Positions 21,801 to 35,500 of a DNA stretch of 64,000 nucleotides are shown here, one piece after another. Position 1 is the stretch's first letter. Each line of letters opens with the position of its first letter. Source of the stretch: Nematostella vectensis (lineage: Eukaryota > Cnidaria > Anthozoa > Actiniaria > Edwardsiidae). The notes below the pieces were generated by a model. That model made no database searches. It saw only the letters and a program-made list of their open reading frames with translations, and was not told where the DNA came from. The DNA lies in contig NC_064045.1 of assembly GCF_932526225.1 (NCBI RefSeq), positions 1,644,501 through 1,708,500 on the forward strand, given 5' to 3'. The position numbers and the translations under genes are program-made.

Positions 21801-24800
21801 TGTACTGCTCACAGATACTTGTATTGCTCACAGATACTTGTATTGCTCACAGATACTTGTATTGCTCACAGATTCTTGTACTGCTCACAGATTCTTGTAC
21901 TACTCACAGATACTTGTACTGCTCACAGATTCTTGTACTGCTCACAGATACTTGTATTGCTCACAGATTCTTGTATTGCTCACAGATACTTGTACTGCTT
22001 ACAGATACTTGTACTGCTCACAGATACTTGTATTGCTCACAGATACTTGTACTGCTCACAGATACTTGTATTGCTCACAGTTACTTGTACTGCTCACAGA
22101 TTCTTGTATTGCTCACAGATACTTGTATTGCTCACAGATACTTGTACTGCTTACAGATACTTGTACTGCTCACAGATACTTGTACTGCTCACAGATACTT
22201 GTACTGCTCACAGATGCTTGTATTGCTCACAGATACTTGTACTGCTCACAGATACTTGTATTGCTCACAGTTACTTGTACTGCTCACAGATTCTTGTATT
22301 GCTCACAGATACTTGTATTGCTCACAGATACTTGTACTGCTTACAGATACTTGTACTGCTCACAGATTCTTGTACTGCTCACAGATACTTGTACTGCTCA
22401 CAGATGCTTGTATTGCTCACAGATACTTGTACTGCTCACAGATACTTGTATTGCTCACAGATTCTTGTATTGCTCACAGATACTTGTACTGCTCACAGAT
22501 AATTGTATTGCTCACAGATACTTGTACTGCTCACAGATTCTTGTATTGCTCACAGATGCTTGTACTGCTCACAGATACTTGTATTGCTCACAGACACTTG
22601 TATTGCTCACAGATACTTGTATTGCTCACAGATACTTGTACTGCTCACAGATACTTGTACTGCTCACAGATTCTTGTATTGCTCACAGATACTTGTATTG
22701 CTCACAGATACTTGTATTGCTCACAGATTCTTGTACTGCTCACAGATACTTGTATTGCTCACAGATACTTGTATTGCTCACAGATACTTGTACTGCTTAC
22801 AGATACTTGTACTGCTCACAGATTCTTGTATTGCTCACAGATACTTGTATTGCTCACAGATACTTGTATTGCTCACAGATTCTTGTACTGCTCACAGATA
22901 CTTGTATTGCTCACAGATACTTGTATTGCTCACAGATACTTGTATTGCTCACAGATACTTGTATTGCTCACAGATACTTGTACTGCTCACAGATACTTGT
23001 ATTGCTCACAGATACTTGTATTGCTCACAGATACTTGTATTGCTCACAGATTCTTGTACTGCTCACAGATTCTTGTACTGCTCACAGATACTTGTACTGC
23101 TCACAGATACTTGTATTGCTCACAGATACTTGTATTGCTCACAGATACTTGTATTGCTCACAGATACTTGTATTGATCACAGATACTTGTATTGCTCACA
23201 GATATTTGTATTGCTCACAGATACTTGTACTGCTCACAGATACTTGTATTGCTCACAGACTCTTGTATTGCTCACAGATTCTTGTACTGCTCACACTTAC
23301 TTGTATTGCTCACAGATGCTTGTATTGCTCACAGATTCTTGTATTGCTCACAGATATTTGTATTGCTCACAGATACTTGTATTGCTCACAGATAATGGTA
23401 TTGCTCACAGATAATGGTATTGCTCACAGATACTTGTATTGCTCACAGATTCTTGTACTGCTCACAGATTCTTGTACTGCTCACAGATACTTGTACTGCT
23501 CACAGATATTTGTATTGCTCACAGATACTTGTATTGCTCACAGATATTTGTATTGCTCACAGATACTTGTACTGCTCACAGATACTTGTATTGCTCACAG
23601 ACTCTTGTATTGCTCACAGATTCTTGTACTGCTCACACTTACTTGTATTGCTCACAGATGCTTGTATTGCTCACAGATTCTTGTATTGCTCACAGATATT
23701 TGTATTGCTCACAGATACTTGTATTGCTCACAGATAATGGTATTGCTCACAGATAATGGTATTGCTCACAGATACTTGTATTGCTCACAGATACTTGTAC
23801 TGCTCACAGATACTTGTACTGCTCACAGATACTTGTACTGCTCACAGATTCTTGTATTGCTCACAGATACTTGTATTGCTCACAGATACTTGTATTACTC
23901 ACAGATACTTGTATTGCTCACAGATACTTGTACTGCTTACAGATACTTGTACTGCTCACAGATTCTTGTATTGCTCACAGATACTTGTATTGCTCACAGA
24001 TACTTGTATTGCTCACAGATTCTTGTACTGCTCACAGATACTTGTATTGCTCACAGATACTTGTATTGCTCACAGATACTTGTATTGCTCACAGATACTT
24101 GTATTGCTCACAGATACTTGTACTGCTCACAGATACTTGTATTGCTCACAGATACTTGTATTGCTCACAGATACTTGTATTGCTCACAGATTCTTGTACT
24201 GCTCACAGATTCTTGTACTGCTCACAGATACTTGTACTGCTCACAGATACTTGTATTGCTCACAGATACTTGTATTGCTCACAGATACTTGTATTGCTCA
24301 CAGATTCTTGTACTGCTCACAGATACTTGTACTGCTCACAGATACTTGTATTGCTCACAGATACTTGTATTGCTCACAGATACTTGTATTGCTCACAGAT
24401 TCTTGTACTGCTCACAGATTCTTGTACTGCTCACAGATACTTGTACTGCTCACAGATACTTGTATTGCTCACAGATACTTGTATTGCTCACAGATACTTG
24501 TATTGATCACAGATACTTGTATTGCTCACAGATATTTGTATTGCTCACAGATACTTGTACTGCTCACAGATACTTGTATTGCTCACAGACTCGTGTATTG
24601 CTCACAGATTCTTGTACTGCTCACACTTACTTGTATTGCTCACAGATGCTTGTATTGCTCACAGATTCTTGTATTGCTCACAGATATTTGTATTGCTCAC
24701 AGATACTTGTATTGCTCACAGATAATGGTATTGCTCACAGATACTTGTATTGCTCACAGATACTTGTATTGCTCACAGATTCTTGTACTGCTCACAGATT

Positions 24801-27800
24801 CTTGTACTGCTCACAGATACTTGTACTGCTCACAGATACTTGTATTGATCACAGATTCTTGTATTGCTCACAGATTCTTGTATTGCTCACAGATTCTTGT
24901 ACTGCTCACAGATACTTGTATTGCTCACAGATACTTGTATTGCTCACAGATAATTGTATTGCTCACAGATACTTGTATTGCTCACAGATACTTGTATTGC
25001 TCACAGTTACTTGTATTGCTCACAGATACTTGTGTTGCTCACAGATTCTTGTACTGCTCACAGATACTTGTACTGCTCACAGATGCTTGTATTGCTCACA
25101 GATTCTTGTATTGCTCACAGATACTTGTATTGCTCACAGATACTTGTATTGCTCACAGATACTTGTATTGCTCACAGATGCTTGTATTGCTCACAGATAC
25201 TTGTATTGCTCACAGATACTTGTATTGCTCACAGATACTTGTACTGCTCACAGATTCTTGTATTGCTCACAGATAATGGTATTGCTCACAGATACTTGTA
25301 TTGCTCACAGATACTTGTATTGCTCACAGATGCTTGTATTGCTCACAGATACTTGTATTGCTCACAGATACTTGTACTGCTCACAGATACGTGCATTGCT
25401 CACAGATACTTGTATTGCTCACAGATTCTTGTACTGCTCACAGATTCTTGTACTGCTCACAGATTCTTGTATTGCTCACAGATTCTTGTATTGCTCACAG
25501 ATACTTGTATTGCTCACAGATACTTGTATTGCTCACAGATACTTGTATTGCTCTTAATTAGTGGTTAGAGAAGAGAGCGGGAACCTCCGCTACTTTTGTT
25601 CCGGAATAATAGTAAGCTGTAAACAAGCTTATAAAACACAAAGTAAAATGCTAACCATCAAGGAATGCTATTAGAGCGTTTCGTTACCCGAACTCGAATC
25701 GTCTCCAACATGAATTTCACATCACAATTTGACGGAAATTCCAGTGACGGGTCAAGCATTGTTTGTATACATTCTGATAACAACAGAGTATCAGGAGTTC
25801 GCCAGGAGCAGCCGCTAGTTCGCGTCGTTCCTGGCCGCTGTGAACACCGCGTTCCCTGTTCTCTCCATAAGAGCTAACGCGCTGGTAATGTTAACACTCG
25901 GCCTTGTCCGTGAGCTACGAGTCCCCGCTAATTTCCTTCTGTCTGCTTTGCTGCCAACGATGACCTCACGGGAATCGTGACTCAGACGGCACACGCTCAA
26001 TTAATCATGCGAGTTCTGTTAGAACCGCATGGTCAACTTTGTCAGTCAGAATTTAGACTGCTGCTAGACATAGCTGGAACTTTCTCTATACAATCCGGCT
26101 TTTCAACACTTTGTATGGCGACTATAGATCGTTTTAATGCAATCACGAGCCCTCTTCGCTACGTCACGCTGGTCACCATGAGCAAGACCTACGCCGCTAT
26201 CGTACTCTCGAGCATTGCTCTCCCTGGTACGCGTGTTCTTGACGCCTTATCTACATGCTGTGGTAACCCTGTGATACCTGTATCTTTTGTTCCTCTGCGT
26301 CATCATGGTGTTCCTGCATTTCCGCCTCTATCGCATCTTACGCAAGCACTCCATCGCAACATCGTCCGACATCGTCAACTTCCGATTGGTACGTATCATA
26401 TGGTCTATAATTTCAACTCAACTCCTCCGGTCATATACCCCCCCCCCCCATCCCTAGCTCCCAGTGTGATACTCATGGGCTCACCTCCTCCCGTAGCTCC
26501 CGTACTTGTTGCTCCAGCTCCGCCTGTATCTTGGCATCTCGGGCGGCACGCTCTCGGCTGTGGTTCTCAAGCTCGCTTAGCTTCTGCTGAAGTTTCTCTG
26601 CTTGCATTTCTCGCTCTTGCTCCTGCTCGCGGAGTAGCGAGTCCCGATCACCCTGAAAACTTCGCATCAGCTGAGCTTTCTCCTGCTCGTGAGTTATCTT
26701 GATCTCCGCGACCTGTACGCAACAGCAACGTCACTTGCAACTTGTACGCAACAACACACGCAATGTCAACTTGTATGTACCAACACACGCAACATCAGTT
26801 GCAAAACTTGTACGCAACAACACACGCAACGTCAACTTGTATGTACCAACATACGCAATAGCACGTGCAACCTGTACGCAACAACATGCGAAATGCCCCC
26901 TGCAACAAGAGTGCCTTATGTGAAACAACTACAAATGTACACCCATCTGAAATGTAAAAAATACAGCACAGCTAAAGCAATCTCACCACCAACAAACGCA
27001 ATATCAGATAAACAAGTTGAAACCCCTGCTTCCAATTAGGATAACGATGACAACAATTACAGCAGATACAGCAAACTACAACTTCACGATTAAAATAAGC
27101 AAATCAAGAATATCAAACCTGTACGTGTCTGGATGTCTCACCTGTTTGTCGTACTTGTACATGTCTGGATGTCTCACCTGTTTGTCGTACTTGTACATGT
27201 CTGGATGTCTCACCTGTATATCATACTTGCACATGTCTGGATGTCTCACCTGTTTGTCGTACTTGTACATGTCTGGATGTCTCACCTGTATATCATACTT
27301 GCACATGTCTGGATGTCTCACCTGTTTGTCGTACTTGTACATGTCTGGATGTCTCACCTGTTTGTCGTACTTGCACAAGTCTGGATGTCTCGCCTGTTTG
27401 TCGTACTTGTACAAGTCTGGATGTCGCACCTGTTTATCATACTTGCACATGTCTGGATGTCGCACCTGTTTATCATACTTGCACATGTCTGGATGTCTCA
27501 CCTGTTTGTCGTACTTGCACAAGTCTGGATGTCTCACCTGTTTGTCGTACTTGTACAAGTCTGGATGTCTCACCTGTTTATCATACTTGCACAAGTCTGG
27601 ATGTCTCACCTGTTTATCATACTTGAGCTTCATGTCATCCATCTGGCGGCTGAACTCTTTCGCTTGTTTCTCGCGCAGATTTTTTGATCTGGCAAGATCT
27701 TCCTCGACCTTCTCCATCTAAGAATTACAAAACCCGAGACAATACTTATTCTATACATTCTTTGCGATGTTCCCCATCACCTTATCCAATGGCAAAGTGT

Positions 27801-30800
27801 GGGGATCAGGGAAAAGGTCGGATAGATCGGCTTGCTGGATTCCCCCCCTCAATAAGTATTTTACACATATTTGTTTCAGCTTATGAGGCACTGGAACACA
27901 ACAACAACAACAAAATGCACGAACTTAACAAAACACAGGAAACTGTTAGGTGCGTGCCATGGCCATGTGCAGTGTGGTTTCGTTGTGTGGGTAACCTGTG
28001 TGGTTTCGTTGTGTGGGTTACCTGTGTGGTTTCTTGTGTGGGTTACCTGCTTGGATTCGTTGTGTGGGTTACCTGTGTGGTTTCTCTGTGTGGATTACCT
28101 GTGTGGTTTCGTTGTGTGGGTTACCTGTGTGGCTTCGTTGTGTGGGTTACCTGTGTGGTTTCATTATGTAGGTTACCTGTGTGTTTTCATTGTGTGGCGG
28201 ATCACATGTGTAGTTTCGTTGTTTGGGTTACCTGTGTGGTTACGTTTGTGGGTTACCTGTGTGGTTTCGTTGTGTGGGTTACCTGTGTCTTCATCTCGTC
28301 AAACATGCGCCCGGAGTTGCGCTCCACTTGGTTCTTGAAGTCTTCAAGTGCATGCTCAGCTTGTGCCGCCTGCTGCTTTTGAGCCTCTGTCAGACGCTGA
28401 ATCTGCTCGTCACGCTCCCTGGTTACCATGACAACACCAAACAAACCATCAAATAAACATGTCTATGCAAAGTATGTGTTACTGAAAACAATTAAGTATG
28501 AACACCAGGCGCGCACACAGAGGGGTGCGCCCTCCTTGGCGGCCAAAAAGTTGGAAATTTCCTATTAAGGAATCTTCAGATACTATGCTTTTTTCATATG
28601 ATACCTATGACTACTTGTCTATACTAAAAGTTTCTAATAGAAAGTGAATGCTCGGAGGACGGGACGAACATGTTTCAGTACAGGAGTTCTCGAAAAAGAC
28701 TGCTGATCAGCATGAAATCAAAATACAAATCAGCCGACTGAGAAGCCTGTGGTGTGGACACAAAAATTGCATCCACTATATGAAACTCGCGCATGCGCTG
28801 AAACACTGCTGATCGATATGAAATCAATAAACAAATCAGCTGACTGGGAAGCCTATGGTGTGGGCACGAAAAATGGACTATATGAAACTCGCGCATGCGC
28901 TAAAAAACACAGTTCAGCATAAAATCAAAACACAAATCAGCCGACTGGGGAACCTGTGATGTGGACACGAAAAATCGCATCCATTATATGAAACACGCGC
29001 ATGTGCTAAAAAGACCGCTGATCAGCATGAAATCAAAATACAAATCAGCCGACTGGGAAACCTGTGATGTGACACGAAATATCGCATCCACTATCTGAAA
29101 CTCGCGCATGCGCTTAAAAGACCACTGATCTGCATGAAATAAAAATACGAATCAACCGACTGGAAAGCCTGTGGTGTGGACACGAAAAATCATATGCGAT
29201 ACCAAGATTAAACTGCGCTCACTCCGAGCAATTATAGAATCTTACACTTCCCTGGTTTATGCCCAGTAAGATGGACTACATCTACAGATGTAGTGCAAGA
29301 AGAATACTCCGGTTGCTTCCCAATGGATTCAACTGTAGAAAGAAGAGTTCCCAATGGCTTCAAATGTAGTGAACAGAGATTCAATGGCTTTAAATGTAGA
29401 GAAAAGAGTTTCCAATGGATTCAAATGTAGAGAGAAAAGTTTCCAATGTAGTCAAATGTAGATAAGAGATTTCAATGTAGTCAAATGTCGAAAGAAGAGC
29501 TTCCAATGGATTCAAATGTAGAGAGAAGAGTTTTCAATGGATTCAAATGTAGATAAGAGATTTCAATGGATTCTAATGTAGAGAGAAGAGTTTCCAATGG
29601 ATTCAAATGTAGATAAGAGATTTCAATGGATTCTAATGTAGAGAGAAGAGTTTCAAATGGATTCAAATGTAGAGAGAAGAGTTTCCAATGGATTTAAATG
29701 TATAGAGAAAAGTTGCAATGGCTTCAAATGTAGAGAGAAGAGTTTCAAATAGATTTAAATTTATAGAGAAAAGTTTCAATCGATTCAAACGTAGAGAAAA
29801 GTTTTCAATGTCCTCAAATCCAAAGAGAAGAGTTTCAGTGGATTCAAATGTAGAGAAAAGAGTTTTAATGGTTTCGAATGTAGAGAGAAAAGATTCAATA
29901 GATTCAAATGTAGAGAGAAGAGTTTCAAAGTTTCGATGGCTTCAAATGTAGAGAGGAGATTCAATGGTTTTAAATGTAGAGAGAAGAGTTCCCAGTGGAT
30001 TCAAATGTAGAGAGAAAAGCTTCAATGGCTCCAAAAACAGATAGTCAGGGCACTGTCGGAAACGCCTCTACCCTCTAGCTTGATAAGTTAAACCCCGAAT
30101 CACTTCCACAAGTCGCATCACTAATCACATGGCAATCGTGACTAATCACATGGCAATCGTGACTTATATAATCACATGGCAATCGTGACTAATATATTCA
30201 AATGGCAATCGTGACTAATCACAGGGCAATCGTGACTAATCACAGGGCAATCGTGACTAATATAATTCCACAGCAATCGTGACTAGTCACATTACAATCG
30301 TGACTGATCACATGGCAATGGTGACCAATAAGAGGTCAGTAATACATACTTTAGAGTTGCCTCAAGTTTCCGGATGCGCTTCTGGAACTCGAGCTCCTGT
30401 TGGTCTATCTCCGCTTGCATCCCCCGCACCTGAGAAATGACCTCGAGTTAAAGGGACAGTGTAACGAATAGACGGAGATTGTAATGGATTGTGATATGTT
30501 ATATTGTGACTCTCTATAGACGGAGATTGTAATGGATTATGATATGTTATATTGGACCCTCTATAGACGGAGATTGTAATGGATTATGATATGTTATATT
30601 GGACCCTCCATAGACGAAGATTGTAATGGATTTTGATATGTTATATTGGACCCTCTATAGACGGAGATTGTAATGGATTGTGATATGTTATATTGTGACC
30701 CTCCATAGACGAAGATTGTAATGGATTTTGATATGTTATATTGTGACCCTCTATAGACGAAGATTGTAATGGATTTTGATATGTTATATTGTGACCCTCC

Positions 30801-32489
30801 ATAGACGAAGATTGTAATGGATTGTGATATGTTATATTGTGACCCTCCATAGACGAAGATTGTAATGGATTGTGATATGTTATATTGTGACCCTCCATAG
30901 ACGAAGATTGTAATGGATTGTGATATGTTATATTGTGACCCTCCATAGACGAAGATTGTAATGGATTTTGATATGTTATATTGTGACCCTCCATAGACGA
31001 AGATTGTAATGGATTGTGATATGTTATATTGTGACCCTCCATAGACGAAGATTGTAATGAATTGTGTATGTTATATTGTGACCCTCCATAGACGAAGATT
31101 GTAATGGATTGTGATATGTTATATTGTGACCCTCCATAGACGAAGATTGTAATGGATTGTGATATGTTATATTGTGACCCTCCATAGACGAAGATTGTAA
31201 TGGATTGTGATATGTTATATTGTGACCCTCCATAGACGGAAATTGTAATGGATTTTGATATGTTATATTGTGACCCTCCATAGACGAAGATTGTAATGGA
31301 TTGTGATATGTTATATTGTGACCCTCCAAAGACGAAGATTGTAATGGATTGTGATATGTTATATTGTGACCCTCCATAGACGAAGATTGTAATGGATTGT
31401 GATATGTTATATTGTGACCCTCCATAGACGAAGATTGTAATGGATTGTGATATGTTATATTGTGACCCTCCATAGACGAAGATTGTAATGGATTTTGATA
31501 TGTTATATTGTGACCCTCCATAGACGAAGATTGTAATGGATTGTGATATGTTATATTGTGACTCTCCATAGACGAAGATTGTAATGGATTGTGATATGTT
31601 ATATTGTGACCCTCCGTAGACGAAGATTGTAATGTATTTTGATGTTATATTGTGACCCTCTATAGACGGAGATTGTAATGGATTTTGATATGTTATATTG
31701 TGACCCTCCATAGACGAAGATTGTAATGGATTGTGATATGTTATATTGTGACCCTCCATAGACGAAGATTGTAATGGATTGTGATATGTTATATTGTGAC
31801 CCTCCATAGACGAAGATTGTAATGGATTTTGATATGTTATATTGTGACCCTCCATAGACGAAGATTGTAATGGATTGTGATATGTTATATTGTGACCCTC
31901 CATAGACGAAGATTGTAATGGATTGTGATATGTTATATTGTGACCCTCCATAGACGAAGATTGTAATGGATTGTGATATGTTATATTGTGACCCTCCATA
32001 GACGAAGATTGTAATGGATTGTGATATGTTATATTGTGACCCTCCATAGACGAAGATTGTAATGGATTGTGATATGTTATATTGTGACCCTCTATAGACG
32101 AAGATTGTATTAAACTGTCGATCAGTCACTATTAGTTATATTTGAAAATACACCACTTTTTATCAAATTGCCATCCACGAATGAAGTCAAATACGTTATC
32201 ATTATTCTATTGAAAGTGTCTCGGTAACTCGCTTGATCGCCATTGAAAAGGATTTTGACGATATGCACCTTTTTATCATAGAGGTGCTCGAGGCTCAGCT
32301 TCTCCTGCTGACCGCTTGATTCCATGTCCTGCAAATGAACCAAGATAACCTTCCTAAATGCACAATTTTATAAAAATTCTTGATTCTGCCCTGAAAGTCC
32401 CTCGAATTGATGGTAGAAGTGCAAAATAATAACAATAACAATAACAGTAACAGTAACAATAATAATAACAATAACAATAACAGTAACAG

Positions 32490-32557
<68 letters not shown>

Positions 32558-35500
32558 TCCTGTTTACGCTACAATGCCTAAAATTTTATAGTTCATGGTG
32601 ACAACAATCGAAACGAGACATCATGCCACCATCACACTAAGGCTTCAAGATAGACCTCCTCCCGTTACACCAAGATAGACCTCCTCCCGTTACACCAAGA
32701 TAGACCCCCTCCCGTTACACCAAGATAGACCCCCTCCCGTTACACCAAGATAGACCCCCTCCCGTTACACCAAGATAGACCCCCTCCCGTTACACCAAGA
32801 TAGACCCCCTCCCGTTACACCAAGATAGACCTCCTCCCGTTACACCAAGATAGACCCCCTCCCGTTACACCAAAATAGACCTCCTCCCGTTACACCAAGA
32901 TAGACCCCCTCCCGTTACAACAAGATAGACCTCCTCCCGTTACACCAAAGATAGGTGACCAATCCAATTAGTACGTCCTCCCATTACACCAACCATGAGA
33001 ACAAAATGGCTTATTACTTTGTACTCCCATTGCGCCAACCATGAGAACAAAATGGCTTATTACTTTGTACTCCCATTACACCAACAGTGTGTGGCCTAAC
33101 CAATAAATACGTTCTCCCATTACACTGACAATGCGGAAATATCTAATTAGTTTTTCCTCTCGATAAACCAACAATGGGATCTAGTTAGTACCTGCTCCCG
33201 CTACACCAACAATGGGGAAAGATCTAGTTAGTAACTGTTCCCGTTACACCAACAATGGGGAAAGATCTAGTTAGTAACTGTTCCCGTAACACCAACAATG
33301 GGGAAAGATCTAGTTAGTACCTGCTCCCGCTACACCAACAATGGGGAAAGATCTAGTTAGTAACTGTTCCCGTTACACCAACAATGGGGAAAGATCTAGT
33401 TAGTAACTGTTCCCGTTACACCATTAATGGGAAAAGATCTAGTTAGTACCTGCTCCCGCTACACCAACAATGGGGAAAGATCTAGTTAGTAACTGTTCCC
33501 GTTACACCAACAATGGGGAAAGATCTAGTTAGTAACTGTTCCCGTAACACCAACAATGGGGAAAGATCTAGTTAGTACCTGCTCCCGCTACACCAACAAT
33601 GGGGAAAGATCTAGTTAGTAACTGTTCCCGTTACACCAACAATGGGAAAAGATCTAGTTAGTACCTGCTCCCGCTACACCAACAATGGGGAAAGATCTAG
33701 TTAGTACCTGCTCCCGCTACACCAACAATGGGGAAAGATCTAGTTAGTACCTGCTCCCGCTACACCAACAATGGGGAAAGATCTAGTTAGTACCTGCTCC
33801 CATAAGGGCAAATCCATTACCCCCACCATAGGTGACATTAGCGTTACTCAAGGAGCTCAGGGACTTTATCCCTATTACACCAAGCATGGGTGCTCAACTA
33901 CCCCTATACCCTAAGCGCCACCCAAGCTATACAGGGACTACTTGGCCAAAGCATGGCAAGCTAATCCCACCAGCACAGAGACATACCCGGGCCTGCTTCT
34001 GTCGCTGATATTCCGAGTCCTGCAGTGCCTGCTTCAGTTGACTCACTTGGGCCTCCAGCTCTGAGATAGTATCTGAAGACTGACAAGACCACAGCTTAAC
34101 AATAGTAATCTCTACATTTGGTGAGGCAATATAAGCAGGCTTCTTTATCAGCATATAAAGCATCGTAATAATCTTTCTTAACAATGGCATCATCATCATT
34201 TACGTCATCACTATAATCATATTCATCATAATCACCATATTCATGAACAACATTATGACCCTCAACAGCATTCTACCTCTATCGTAATCATCATTACCAC
34301 CTAGCTCATGCTCTTGTCTCATCATTATCATAATTCACAAAACAAATACCACCATAATACTTTTCATGCCATAACACTACCACTACATTATTTTGCAAGA
34401 GATGTCATTACAATCCTTACCATAACATTATCTTGCAAGAGATGTCATGACAACCCTTACCATTACATTATCTTGCAAGAAATGTCTTACAATCCTTACC
34501 ATTACATTTTCTTGCAAGAGATGTCTTACAATCCCTACCATTACATTATCTTGCAAGAGATGTCATTACAATCCTTACCATTACATTATCTTGCAAGAGA
34601 TGTCATTACAATCCTTACCATCACATTATCTTGCAAGAGATGTCATTACAATACTTACCTTTACATTATCTTGCAAGAGATGTCATTACAATCCTTACCA
34701 TTACATTATCTTGCAAGAGATGTCATAACAATACTTACCTTTACATTATCTTGCAAGAGATGTCATTACAATCCTTACCATTACATTATCTTGGAAGAGA
34801 TGTCTTTACATTACTTCCTTTAAATTATCTTGCAAGAGATGTCATTACAATCCTTACCATCACATTCTCTTGCAAGAGATGTCATTACAATCCTTACCAT
34901 TACATTATCTTGAAAGAGATGTCTTTACATTACTTACCTTTAAATTATCTTGCAAGAGATGTCATTACAATCCTTACCATTACATTATCTTGCAAGAGAT
35001 GTCATTACAATCCTTACCATTACATTATCTTACCCGAGATGCTGCGGCTGAGTGCTCCTGTTTCATAAGTTCAATGGTGGAGTCTGTTTTTTTCTGAAGC
35101 TGCTGTATTGATGACTGGTGATCGTTCATCAAGCGACCATGGTCACGTTCTAGCTTCGACAACCTGGGGTGAAACAGTGCATTAAACTACTAGAACCTAA
35201 TTGCATCAAATCTTTTCAATGGAAAATAACTCACGTAGATCTTGCACTCTGTAACTCTTTGGTGTGATAGGCTAGCTTATCGGTAAGTTCTTCCTGAAAG
35301 AAGGGGAACAGAAACAGAGAAGACAATCGTCAGGAAATACTATCTTCAGGATATCACAGGTGTTAGCCTATCTGGGTATGAGGCCTCTCACCACAGGTGG
35401 CCCAGTGTGTTAGCCTATCCAGGTATGAAGCCTCTCACCACAGGTGGCCCAGTGTGTTAGCCTATCAGGGTATGAGGCCTCTCACCACAGGTGGCCCAGT

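Noticed and set aside
21577-25557. 1326-codon open frame (and others of 873, 629 and 516 codons) as a giant repetitive protein
   Set aside because: All lie in the 19-bp array; every plus frame gives the same cycle because the unit has no stop. No exon, signal or codon pattern supports a gene.
27684-28382. Val/Cys/Gly-rich plus-strand frames near exon 20
   Set aside because: Antisense reading of the 26-bp splice-donor array and exon 20.
30641-32047. 468-codon minus-strand frame ([16 protein letters not shown] repeats)
   Set aside because: The 48-bp array lies wholly within intron 18, at least 150 nt from either exon, with no splice link.
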